A stretch of DNA of 22,224 nt from Pelargonium cotyledonis (GCA_036897625.1 JAYMTA010001042.1:1-22224), one strand, 5' to 3'; shown: positions 9,901 to 20,273, counted from the first letter of the stretch. Program-made: numbers and translations. The notes: generated from the letters alone by a model not told the origin.

Positions 9901-12900
9901 AAACCTTAACATGGTATCAGTGTAGGTTTTAAAGGCTTCTGATTATGCACGAATCAAGCCCTTGGTAAAAGAGATGCAAGCCCCACATGGGAGGGGATGG
10001 ATGAAGTGAAAATAAAGTCCCACATTGAAAAACTATGAAAAGAATGAGCTACATATAATGGTGCTAGCCAAGCTTTAACTAACATGGTTGACCTTATAGT
10101 ATGGGAAGCCCAAAGCTCTTATATGTAGCTCTATTAAAATTTAACATGGTGTATATATTGTTGGATTATATGACTTCCGTTTTTGGCTTTTTTCTAAAAC
10201 TGACTTGTACTGACACTTGCACTTGTCAATTCTTCGCTGCACCATTTGTGTTTAGATGGTCGAATCTTAACCATGTCATTTCTAGTCATCTTAATGATGA
10301 GAAATTGCTTCATGTCTAGTGAAGTTTTTATCAAATGGAAATTTTAATCTTGGGACATAGTAGCTATATAACTGGTTGAATTGAGGGGTTGTTGTATTAT
10401 GATTGATTTTCCAACTTGTTAGTATTCTACGTTGCTGAAGTATATTTATAACAAGTCGATAAAAATGTGGATAACAAACCCACTTAGCAAGAACAATCAT
10501 TTTAAATGAAGAAAAGTATTAAATACACCTTAGACATTTGACTTCATTAACTTTGTCCCAACCTAAACCTTCTATTTGTTAACCCCCAGAACTGTGGATA
10601 CAAATTAGACTCTATACTATTGTCAGTGTCTTCTTTCTTACTGCCATCTCTCCTCTAAATCTTGCAGTGAAGGCAATGTCCATATTTACTTATTGTTTTC
10701 ATGAAAATGGTAATTGGAGAATCAAAGTCCTTAAGAAAATATACATTAATTTTTCAACTATTTTTTAAAATTTCTGTGTGAAACATTCGTGCCTTGCCAT
10801 ATCTTTAAAATTGGCAATGACCTATTTCTAGTTATGATAAACAAAGCATAATATCTGATTCAACAGATTTGAAAGTTTTGAATGTTACTGTCAGTGTCTT
10901 GTCTTGCCTTCACTACAATACTCTCCACTTTTTGTTGCCCACCTCCACTACTTAAATTGCAAAAATCGACCCTTCACAGAGCAAAATACTGCAAAACAGA
11001 GTGCTTGAACTTCATTTTCAGAAAAGAATCTCAATTCATTACCAATAAACAACTTATGCCTTGTCTGTTGGTTTTGGTGAACCGTGGTTTTGGGTTTACA
11101 AAAACTGTTAACGAGACTGAAACTAACAATTTTAGGTCTCAAAGGCCACCACCGACCATCAAAGTGTGGTTTTGGTCTGGTTTAGGGGCTGTCACAGGTG
11201 GGGCACGGGCAGTTATGGTTTTATGTTTTGTTTTGCACACCCCTAAAGCACTGTTTTCAAACCCATCTAGTCCACAGTAACTGCCAACTGAAGCCTCACA
11301 GGCTTCATTACTTTCTGCAATGATAATTAAACCTGAACTTTTCCAAACAGCTTTCTTGAGTTTCTTTGCTCCGGAAGCTGTGTAAATGTTCTTTTCTTTT
11401 CTTTTTTTATGTTTTGAAAGGTTAAACAACCTTAGATTAGGGAGTTGATACATTTATGGTTTTCATTGTTGAAGTTGTACTGAAGAAAGAAACAAAGTTA
11501 GCAGTTCATTGTCTCCTCTTTCTTTCTCAGTTTAAAACTTAATCTTTCAAACATTTGACCTTATTATGTCTGCACTCGTGTTCCTTTCTTCTATTTTAGA
11601 GCTGGCAATTCAGGTTTCTGGTAGGGTTAGGGACTTGGGCTGGATATTTTTGGGTTCGGGTTGAAAAGACCCAACCATCTAGAGGTGTGGGGTTGTGGGT
11701 TTCTAATGGATATAGTGTAGGTTGCCCAACCTGACCCACACATCTTGCGTGGCGAATCCGACCCAAAAATTAATTGTCTACATTCTACACCAAAAAAATA
11801 AAAATAAATAAATAACGGCCTGAAACTCGAATTGCCAGCTCTACAACTGCATTTATCAGAGCATAATAGTTGAACTGCGTTAAATTTAATTCATTATCTG
11901 TAAGTTTGTTTGCTGAATAAAACAAATTTAAGTATTTAACTTTACCTTCACGTGACTAAATCTGCAGAGAACTTTTTGGAGGAATTTGTGAAACAAAACT
12001 TGCTTCCTCTTGCTTTGCCCATAAATACTGACACTTTGAAGTTGTTGAGAGATGATGATCGGAAAATTGTTTTAACAATTGTGGATGATGAGACTAATGA
12101 GGAATCAGAGAAATTGATTAAATTATTGAAGGCTGCAGCATCTGCGAATCGTGACTTAGTTTTTGGTTATGTCGGATTCAAACAATGGGAGGATTTCGCT
12201 GATTCGTTTGAGGTTTATAAAAAGACCAAACTACCAAAAATGATTGTTTGGGACGGAGACCGGGAGTACTTTTCGGTAAGTTGTGGTTTCTCTGAAAAAT
12301 TACATGTGCATCTCATTTTACTGTCATTGCATAGGATATTGCTAGTTTTGTATGGATGTGAGGCATTTCAGTATTGTTTTCATCAGGATAGCATGCCATT
12401 TGTTATTGTTTTTCACAGTTTTGTTAATGTCGCTCGATTATTGGTGATTTTAGACAACTTGGTTGATGACATTATAGATCTTCCAAGTGAAAGTTGGGAC
12501 TTGTTTTTATGTTAAAGACAAGTTGTGCAGTTTAATTTGTGTTGACTATACGAGTGATACTAGAAGCAACGAGTCAAGTTTTCTAAGATGAAATGTTAAA
12601 TATTAGTTTCAAGTTGAATTCATTTGTGAAAAAATAAGGTTTTAGGTACTGTTGTGAAAGATGCATGGAAAAACTGTACATAATTAGGTAACTTGTGAGG
12701 GTTGACGAAGATGCATATTTTCAAATGATTAGTCCCAATTGAAATACATTCAACTTCTTTCAGTCAATTGCTTGAGATATAGTGAGTATTAAATATGCAG
12801 AGATATGCATATGATTTTGCCTCAGCGCAATGGTTTGGTTGCTGTCTCTTGACATTTTGAGGTTACACCTTTGTGGGTCTGAATCAACGCAACACCCTCC

Positions 12901-13966
12901 TTACAAAAGTATGGGTAATGTTGCAAAAGTATGGGTAAGGTTGTGCTCTGAGTGACCCTTTCTTGATCCCCCAATGTGGTGGGAGTACCCGTACACACAA
13001 GTGACCCATCCTTATCCCAGTCCCCACAATGCGCATCTAGGGCGAGGCTCAAAGACTTGCGCCTTGCGCATGGTCAGGTTAGGCAACGTTCATCATTCGC
13101 TCGCCTAAACCTTTCGCCTTGTGCCCAAAACCCTTGTGCTCCATTTTTGCGCCTTTAATTGTTGTGGGAGAGTGTTGCTCACTAGACTTTTATGGCAAGT
13201 GTTTATGATGTTCTATGTAAGAGAGTATACACATTAGTGTAGCTCAGTAGTTAAAGGCGTACCTCAAGCAAGCCTCGGGCGAGGCTCAAAGGTTTGTGTC
13301 TTGCTCATGGTCATGCCAGATGACATTTATCAAGCAACCATCAAAGCCATTCGCCTGGACTCCAAAACCCTTTTGTGTCAATGTTCTATGTAAGAGAGTA
13401 TACGTATTAGCATAGGTGAGTAGTCAAAGGCACGCCTCAGACACACCTTGGTGAGTCAAAGGCTTGGGCCTTGCACATACTGCTCCAAAACCCTTTTGCG
13501 ACTTTTATGGTAAATACATATGATCTACAAAAGAGTATACATATTAGCATAGTTTTTGCTTCTCTACTAGTTTACTTGTAGTTTCTAACATAAAAACTAT
13601 AGTAACATTAACAAAAACACTTGTACGAATCCACTGCTAATACTTTTGTTGAAGGTTATTGGTTCGGACACCATTGACGGGGAAGATCAAGGATCTCAAA
13701 TCACACGATTCCTCGAAGGATACAGGAAAGGTGATACAATACAGAAAACAATCAGCGGTCCATCTTTCATGGGTTTCATCAATTCACTTGTTGGGCCGAG
13801 AATGGTGTATATCGTTGTTTTTCTCGTTATCGTTGCGATGCTTATACAAACAATCTCTAAAGAAGAGCCTCTTAGGGTTGGTACTGCAGATCAGGTTGAC
13901 CATGGTAGCAGCTCTGCTTCGGAAGATGGAGCCGGAGATTACAGATCAGGCGACAAGGAAGATTAA
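6932..13966 (+). CDS. PDIL5-2: Membrane-anchored protein disulfide isomerase, PDIL5-2 (PDI8) type
   Basis: Five exons: 6932-7138, 8809-8912, 9094-9464, 11968-12275 and 13655-13966. The frame is continuous and gives 433 aa, close to the roughly 440 aa of Arabidopsis PDIL5-2. Residues 1-23 are a signal peptide ([20 protein letters not shown]). One thioredoxin domain (about 28-135) has the redox motif WCGHC, its CGHC at 60-63, and the cis-proline loop AYPT at 105-108. Two redox-inactive thioredoxin-like regions follow (about 136-330). A single membrane span (about 380-398, [18 protein letters not shown]) precedes an acidic cytosolic tail ending DKED. There is no KDEL, as expected for this type I ER protein. 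It should oxidise or isomerise disulfides of secretory proteins in the ER. The ATG is the only one before the signal peptide. Introns are 1670, 181, 2503 and 1379 bp, and introns 3 and 4 carry transposon remains. Confidence 0.93.
7139..8808 (+). other. Intron 1 of PDIL5-2
   Basis: The intron runs from CAG|gtaccc to gcag|TTA. It is T-rich throughout, as plant introns are. I see no transposon ends, RNA gene or conserved reading frame in it. Confidence 0.85.
9826..10146 (+). mobile_element. TRIM-like miniature LTR retrotransposon in intron 3
   Basis: Two direct repeats begin tgaag and share tgaaaataaagtcccacatt plus the end ttaaca: LTR1 at about 9826-9911 and LTR2 at about 10002-10146. LTR1 is followed at once by tggtatcag (9912-9920), the start of an initiator-Met tRNA primer-binding site. 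A purine tract, gggaggggatgg (9989-10000), sits just before LTR2. The internal part is only about 90 bp and non-coding, the hallmark of TRIM elements. LTR2 is about 60 bp longer owing to an inserted or duplicated segment in its middle. No target duplication is evident. Confidence 0.65.
11597..11843. mobile_element. hAT-like MITE, 247 bp, in intron 3
   Basis: The ends are inverted copies. The left one reads tagagctggcaattc then aggtttc, and the right one complements it as tagagctggcaattc then gagtttc. TAGAGCTGGCAA is typical of plant hAT non-autonomous ends. The interior is rich in ggttcgggt and acccaac motifs in both orientations and has no reading frame. The expected 8-bp target duplication is not visible (ttctattt against caactgca), so the copy is old or its edges have changed. 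Confidence 0.65.
12860..13003 (+). mobile_element. tRNA-derived SINE relic in intron 4
   Basis: The order of motifs resembles a common eudicot SINE body: gtctgaatc, ccctccttacaaaag, gggtaaggttg, then gaccctttcttgatccccc and tggtgggag. An internal duplication of caaaagtatgggtaa with a one-base variation follows (about 12904-12943). No poly(A) tail or target duplication is seen. The family assignment is from memory of similar sequences. Confidence 0.4.
13030..13560 (+). repeat. Degenerate large tandem repeat in intron 4, about 3 units
   Basis: Three related blocks begin with ggcgaggctcaaag at about 13040 and 13278 and gtgagtcaaagg at about 13451. Each carries a ttg-gcc/tcttgc core, a ccaaaaccctt motif and a tail aagagtatac-attag (about 13220, 13391 and 13530). 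Units are about 240 and 170 bp. The GC-rich gcgcct/aggcg flavour contrasts with the AT-rich intron and suggests an amplified mobile-element fragment. Confidence 0.6.
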
Positions 13967-14879
13967 AAGTGAGGGCTTTTTGTTGGTGATATTGCAGAAT
14001 TTTAGGGTGTGTAGAAGCAAATTTTTCCAGGAACTTGTAAAAGGTATTTGGTTTTAGGTATAGAACTTTTAACATGTATTTTGATTATTTGGTTTTTAGT
14101 AAATTATGGTACTGAAGTTAAAGAATTGATTGTGGAGTAAAAAAAAAAAGGGGGTCCTATTTGGACCAATGATTTGAATATTTCATTTTGTATTGATTTT
14201 AAATTAGATGAACCGGAGATAGGACTAAACCAGTTTTAGACTCCAAATATTTCATTTAGAAATTAGGGTTTGTCGTTTAGGAATTGTATATTAGGGTTCC
14301 GGCAAAAATACTTTGTTTATCAGTACCTCAACTGATTAATCTCGGATCTACAGGATCATCTGTTTAATTACAGAAAACAATTTTCAATTTCATTGTTTAG
14401 TTGGAACATTTTTTTCTGAGTTTAAACTAGAATGACGTAAAAATGATATTTTTAAACGGTTAACACACTGATAAAAAACAACAGTTTTCTATTTTCAAAC
14501 TATTTTATAAAGTGCAATTAAACAAGTTTGTCAGTTTTCCGGAAACAGTTTATTACTATTTCAAAAAAGTTGGAAAATACGACACAACTAAACACACCTT
14601 TAAATTTTCCCGGGAGACAAAAAACTATAAAAACTGTCTTAAAAAATGTAAAATATGTCGTTGCCAAATGATCACACAATCCGAGAAATAAAACAGTATG
14701 AACAGCCTCTTTACAGGTGGAAAATATCAAATTTCTCAATTGCATTATCTTCTTATAATATTCTGTTCTAAACAATTGGTTACCTGTATACATGATCTAA
14801 CAATCAACCAAACTAAATACAAAATCCTGGAATCATTAGCATTTACCTGAAGAGGAACACCTGAACGAATTGTACCACG
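13967..14879. other. Convergent intergenic region between PDIL5-2 and FUT13
   Basis: The 913 bases hold the 3' ends of both genes. No AATAAA lies in the first 150 bases after the PDI stop. The sequence A10-G5-tcc at about 14140-14155 recalls the A-tract and gggg spacer before the PDI gene. On the minus strand cttcag|gtaaatg near 14846 could be a donor for a 3'-UTR intron of FUT13. A plus-strand tttatt near 14548 reads aataaa for FUT13. No further gene is supported. Confidence 0.5.
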
Positions 14880-16253
14880 CTACGACACTCGGGCATTTCT
14901 GCCTCCTATCTCGCTAACAGCCTCGCACAACCGACATGGCAGCGTGTCGAGGCTCAGTGCTCGGGTTTTTCCATAGTTGCCCATTACACCACATCTTCTC
15001 CAAGCATGATATTCGGCGTATGCTATGGGGTCATTGGCGAGGGCCTTCACGTAAGATGCCAATTCCTTCAGTGAGCTGAATTTAGTCCCGTCTATAATTG
15101 AATTCGGGGGCACAAAGTCCTCAACATTGGGAGCGCCAAAATAGATAGGAACTGCACCAGAGTCCAATGCGTAAAACAACTTCTCTGTCACGTAACTTTC
15201 TGTCACGGTGTTCTCTATCGCAAGAACGAATTTGTAGTGAGACATGGCACAATGCAAATGGTCCCACCATCTCCGAGTGACGCTCTCATCGCTAGCGCAT
15301 TCGGGGTAGAGCGAAAGGACCATGTCGAGACCGCCAACATTGTTCAAGCATTTGCCAAATGAATGAGTTGGAAGCTGACTGAGGAGGCTCTTGGCAAGTC
15401 GGTTTCTTTGGGGAAGACAACGCGATGAAGACCAATAAACGAGTGTGTCCTAGAAAAAAATGCAGGTAATGTCATAACTCATAACCACGGTTTTTCTTGA
15501 ACGAAAAAAAAAATGAAACTAGGAATCAAAGTCAAATACTTGACTTACATTATTCTTATACGAAGAGACATGATAGTTACGTCCATTATGGAAGAGAGAT
15601 CCCGCATATGTTGACTGGACGTCATCTTGGGCGTGATAACTAATAAATAAATCATCGAAACCTGATCTCTTCCGGCCAGCCTCAAGATCCATGTATACTC
15701 GAAGTGGATCTCCACTCCGTCTCTGATATGAGCAAAAAGTCACCACTTGTTATACGTTAACAGAAATAATATACAAAACATGAGCGCATATAAACCAGAA
15801 GTTAAGGGATACAATGATTCTACTTAAATACATCTGAAACATACACTTGCACAGAAGTACATTCTACAACAAATTTCTCTAAGAAATTGGGAAAAACATA
15901 ATCAATCAAATCGATATAGTACATATTATAACTATCTGCGCAATAGGAACTGAATATATACATTTTAGTGCATGCAGAAAATGAAGACAAAAAAAGGCGG
16001 ATATTGTTTTTCTAATTGGAACAGCCTCCAGCCTCAAGGTCACAAAGCGCACCTAAATAAAGTGATACAGTGAAAATATATTTGAAACATAAACTTATTC
16101 ATAACTACAGTACTTCACCAAATTAACCAAGGAAATAGATAAAAAAAAAGACAAATATTACTACTAGCAAAGAGCAACTGAATACAATCAAAATGTCATG
16201 GAAAATTACCAAGGCAATGACTACAACATCAACCAATATGCTTGCAAATCCGT

Positions 16254-16304
<51 letters not shown>

Positions 16305-19300
16305 TGATTATACTCTCTTCCCATCCCAAAATGAGTGTCCACTTTCCCAATTTTGTAAGTATCAATAATAATTTAGATAGGGTTGTACTTTCCCTTTATA
16401 TCCCCAAGTGGTCTTGTTGTAACAAACTCGAGATTCTAATTAACTTATTTTAGCAATATTATTGGTAATTCATGCTAGTTCTCCCTAAAAATGAAAGCAA
16501 ACACTCATTTAAGGACATATGAAGTGTATATTTTGTTTTTCTAGTTAATCTTAGTAACTCAAGGGGAAATTGTAGCTAGTTTATAGATGTAAGTGGGTGG
16601 AGCCCACTATCTTTCATGCAAGTTTGGACTGACAGAAATGATGACAAATATGTAAAAGGAAAAAATTTCAGAACAAAATAGCTTCCTCAGTTCAGATGGT
16701 AAAATAAAGATGGAAGCGACGAGGGCTGTAGCTGTATAGGGTGAGATATTCTTTCTATTTGACCTACAATCTTATGTCTACAATTTCCTTTACCTAAGTT
16801 TCCCAGCCAAACACAAGAAATTTGATTTCTTATCATTTCATTCCAGCACATCCAAACAAATGAAAGAAAATACAACCACTAAGGGTGGCGCAGTTGGTTA
16901 ATCCAGCTGTGTGAGTGGGATGAGATCTTAGGATCAATCCCCACTCAACACATCCTTGGTGATGGTGGTGTAAGAGACCACTTTGGTGTGGTAAGGTGCC
17001 AAGAGCTCTAGGATAGGGTTAAGAGACATAGTCTCTTTCTTTAACACTATTGGTTCCTGTAAATATACCCCTTTAGGCCGTTGCTTATCAAAAAAAAAAA
17101 AATGAAAGAAAATACTTTGTAATACTTCATTTTCCTTCAATTTATTGGAAATTCATGTGTAGCTAACTTCATAAAGAAAATATGATACTCATTGCAACAG
17201 ATGCAGAGTAAATAGAGGTATTTCCAATTAAGATGAGTTGGCATTCTTGGATAAAGTTCACATCTTAATGCAATGGACTGAACGTGCACGACTGCAAATT
17301 TGTGACAGAGGAGAGTTAATTGAAGTCTCCTATAGGTTTTAATTATTTGTTGGAAAGGTAGACTCCGGCATAACCGTGCATGAATGTGTAAGTATGTGTG
17401 CATTGAAAAATTCATTGCTGTAATTGTTGATCTTCTATTTAAAACTACTATATATATATATTATCAGCATGCGTAAAAACACCGAGGCTTGAAACTGAGA
17501 CCTCAAGGGATCAAGTGAAATCAACCACTTAGAAAATTTTGAGGTTAATGTAAACTATGGCCTGGGTTTCTTTAGTTTCAAAAGAGAACCCGAAACCAGC
17601 AGGGTGAGGGAATTAAAATAGAATAATCACTTTTCAGAGTAGACAGTAGTAATTAATCTCAAATATAAAGAGTTGCTACCAGAAAATAGATAATGAAAAT
17701 GAGTTCATTGGCAGAAACTAAGTGCCAAGGGACAATGCATACACTTTAAAATATTTATTTAACTCAGAAGCAACGAAACTAGATCCTTACATACTCTGAA
17801 GTATATGGTATGACACCAAAAAATCAAAATTATATCTGTTCCAATATGATATGTTCAAATAAAAAAAAAAACTTCGCACCCTATTATAGTCTATATGAAG
17901 GGATTAACTGAATTTATAGATGAGAATGCTCAGGTGTATATGTGATAGCACCAAACGAAACTATCTGATAAATATTTGATAACCAAAGAAATACATCCAA
18001 GACTCACACTTCTCTAATTGATCCATTGATCATGTCACCATAAAACTCTCAACATGTTCCAATCAGTCTGAAACTTAGGATTGATTGGAAGTGATGAAAA
18101 TTCAACCATTCACTCAACGAGCTCTGATACAATATAATACTGATAAACCTAAAATCTTAAGTTATTATTTGGTGATCCTATTGCAGGTCTATACTCTTAA
18201 CACTGGGTATGGATCACTATAACAGACATGAAAATATCCAATGATAGAGGAAAATCAATCGAAAAAAATGCATTTTACCAAAAACAGTTTATATTTCTCC
18301 TAGTTCGACCAACACTAAACTGAAATATTGCCCAGCAGCCAAATCTATGATCCTATTTTTACATTAAAAAACTTTCAATAGCAGTTTGCATATACTATCA
18401 ATAGTAATATAAAAAATTGCCTAAATATTTAATAATCAAGATAGAATGATGTTCTTGATGTAAACAATATAATGCTTAACAGGCTGTTACGATACAAGAG
18501 GGTGACAGAATACTCTGAAAACCAAGGGGAAGAAACAAATAGAAACCAGCATAATGTTATTTATATAAAACGGAAACCTCTCTTAACAAGTGAACCAAGT
18601 GACTAAAATGCAAAGCAATATACGAAAATTAACCTAAAAGTAGAAGTTCTATAAGTAAATGATAGCTGAATAATGCACTGAGTATCTCATAGTTTGTTCC
18701 TAAGTAATCAGAAAACACTACATGAGTAGCGATATCCATTCCGAAACGTTTCGTTCCTGAACGTGGAATGCCAGCGAACCAAACGCAGAAATCCCGTTCC
18801 AGTTGCATGATTGAGAATTGCTCAATTAACTATGTTAATACTAAATGTTTTGGAACAAAAAATCTTCATTTCCGTCCCAAAGAAGCCTACTCTCAAAGTT
18901 CAAAAAAATCTAAAATCCTATCGTTCCACATTCTGTTTTCGTTTAGAGTATCAAAGTATTTAACTATCCAGGTAACTTAGACTTTGTTCAATCAAATTCA
19001 TTAATGTGACATATCACATTTCCCCTGAAATTCAGGATTGTGTCGGAACCATATTGACATGCAAACACTTGAAAGTGATAAATTCAACCATTGACCCGAC
19101 AAGCCCTGATACCATAACATTAGAAATGGATCAACATGACAAATAAGTTAATTACAAGAAACATGAAGAGATCCTATAAAAAACAACAATTTGATCCTAC
19201 TCACCAACAAATTGCATAAAAACTCAAGAACCAACAAATGGGGTTTTTCAAATACCTGTCGCGGTGGCGTAGTAGTCTCAAACAACAAGGCATCGGGCCG

Positions 19301-19726
19301 ATCGGCAAGAACCGGAGATTTAGTCCACAAACAGCTCAATCCACAGCGGCAAGAGTACAAATTATCCAAATTATCAGGAATCCACGTCCACCCTTTAACC
19401 AAGACACTAACATGATCCATTTTCAAGCCACCACATCGCAAATCAGCACCAAATTGCTGCAAAGAAGCAGATCCATTAGGGATCGAGTCCTTGTGGGTTC
19501 GTCTGAATTGGGCACAACCCACTTGAGAGTCCCATTTACGGAACGCGCCGAGCAGGTCAGTGAACGGCTCCGGTGAAGATTTGGGTTGGATCCGAATCTG
19601 GCCCGTGAGGAGTGGAGCGGAGTTGGATAGAGATGGGAATTGGAGGAGGCCGGAGAAGAAGAGGAGCGAGAATGTGAAACCCAGCATGAGTGTGACGGTT
19701 ATGGTGTTGAGAGGCTTCGATGGCAT
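14880..19726 (-). CDS. FUT13: Alpha-1,4-fucosyltransferase, GT10 family (FUT13 type)
   Basis: Three exons on the minus strand: 19726-19256 (157 codons), 15722-15549 (58) and 15449-14880 (189 plus stop). All junctions are phase 0 (CGACAG|gtattt, atatcag|AGACGG, AATAAT|gtaagt, tctag|GAC) and give 404 aa, the normal family length. The protein is a type II Golgi enzyme. It has a short tail MPSKPLN, a membrane anchor at about 8-30, a stem, and a catalytic domain from about 60. Visible family blocks are VKGWTWIPDNLDNLYSCRCG (110-129), SYHAQDD (29-35 of exon 2), the GT10 donor-site block FVLAIENT...ESYVTEKLFYALDSGAVPIYFG (289-320) and the C-terminal PCRLC pair (387, 390). It transfers fucose from GDP-fucose to GlcNAc in alpha-1,4 linkage, completing Lewis-a epitopes on N-glycans. 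An in-frame ATG at 19852 would add 42 residues. The shorter start fits the family. Confidence 0.93.
16259..16301. repeat. (GA)21 microsatellite in FUT13 intron 1
   Basis: Forty-three bases of uninterrupted GA dinucleotide, which is (CT)n in the sense of the transcript. Such tracts vary in length between individuals. Confidence 0.95.
16311..16400 (+). mobile_element. Stowaway-like MITE end in FUT13 intron 1
   Basis: TACTCTCTTCCCATCCC followed by aaaatgagtgtccacttt (16311-16345) closely resembles the plant Stowaway (Tc1/mariner) terminus TACTCCCTCCGTCCC. A TA precedes it. The opposite terminus was not found, so this is a one-ended relic. The adjoining GA tract may have grown from or next to the element. 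Confidence 0.5.
16874..17100 (+). mobile_element. SINE with intact tRNA-like promoter and target duplication
   Basis: A tRNA-like head carries an A box TGGCGCAGTTGG (16886-16897) and a B box GGATCAATCCC (16931-16941). The body ends ggccgttgcttatc before an A-run (17090-17102). The 15-mer aatgaaagaaaatac flanks it exactly at 16859-16873 and 17101-17115. That perfect duplication fixes the insertion edges and points to a fairly recent event. It lies in FUT13 intron 1, antisense to the gene. It is not a tRNA gene: there is no acceptor-stem pairing and the body runs on for about 150 bases past the B box. Confidence 0.88.
17481..17532 (-). mobile_element. Possible SINE head relic
   Basis: Read on the minus strand, ctaagtggttgatttcac then gtctcagtttcaagcctc resembles the A box and B box of a tRNA-derived SINE. 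No tail or target duplication was found. FUT13 intron 1 otherwise shows nothing more between 17116 and 18080. Confidence 0.3.
18090..18145 (-). repeat. Primer-binding-site-like repeat, copy 1 (pairs with 19068-19125)
   Basis: On the minus strand this reads ttgtatcagagctcgttgag, close to the Met-initiator primer-binding site TGGTATCAGAGC of plant LTR retrotransposons. The flank then matches 19068-19125 (aaattcaaccatt shared on the plus strand). It is probably the start of the internal part of an LTR or TRIM element lost elsewhere. Confidence 0.45.
19068..19125 (-). repeat. Primer-binding-site-like repeat, copy 2
   Basis: On the minus strand tatggtatcagggcttgtcg again looks like a Met-initiator primer-binding site. 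Plus-strand blocks gaaagtgat, aaattcaaccattgac and ctgatac align with the copy at 18090-18145, same orientation, about 980 bp apart. It lies within FUT13 intron 1, just downstream of exon 1. Confidence 0.45.
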
Positions 19727-20125
19727 GGTTGGGATCGAACCAGGAAGAGAGCGATGGGTCAGAGAAATTGGTGCATGGTTTGGGAATTTGGTGGAGTTTC
19801 TGGTAGTGAAGTTGGTGTTTTTGACGAACTCACTGACAAATGGTTTGGTCAATATTGTAGTTTATAATACTTCTTAACTACTTTTGATTATTCTTCTTTA
19901 CTATTTGGATCTAATCTAGTCTCCTAATTATTTTCAGGGGCAATACTGAGAACACGACTAAAATTAGGGTTTTGAAAACCAACTTATTTGTACATGTCGA
20001 CAAGAAGATCGAAAACATAACTAATTTGTAGGAAAACAGATTTAACTATAAACAAAAAATCGACAATATGCAAATTCTCTTAATCCAAAAGAGCTCGAAC
20101 CGTTGATAGCGATAAAAATTGAAGT

Positions 20126-20273
20126 TTAAAACGACCATGTGGAGGGATTTGTCAACCACCTCTAGCCTCCAATATGTCTACCATATGATTCGATAGTAAA
20201 TTCGAATGTTGATGTGATGGTTCCGACCAAACCAACAAATTTCAAGCCACCTCTTTATTTTATCCAACCGCTT
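20126..20273 (+). repeat. Dispersed repeat, copy B (pairs with 6180-6325)
   Basis: This is a diverged direct copy of the repeat upstream of PDIL5-2, running from acgaccatgtggagg to ccaaccg. It lies about 0.4-0.55 kb upstream of the FUT13 start on that gene's 5' side, with the repeat in antisense orientation to the gene. No coding capacity is seen. Confidence 0.6.

Noticed and set aside
10882-11280. 132-codon plus-strand open frame in PDIL5-2 intron 3
   Set aside because: No recognisable domain, no splice or promoter support, and a competing open frame on the opposite strand (11139-11453).
13659-14057. Overlapping frame on PDIL5-2 exon 5
   Set aside because: It is a shifted reading of the exon. 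The true frame gives the membrane span and acidic tail and joins exon 4 in phase.
16886-16941. Possible tRNA gene
   Set aside because: A and B boxes are present but there is no acceptor stem, and the sequence continues into a body with an A-tail and target duplication, so it is a SINE.
19191-19877. Plus-strand frames across FUT13 exon 1
   Set aside because: They are antisense shadows of a well-conserved coding exon.
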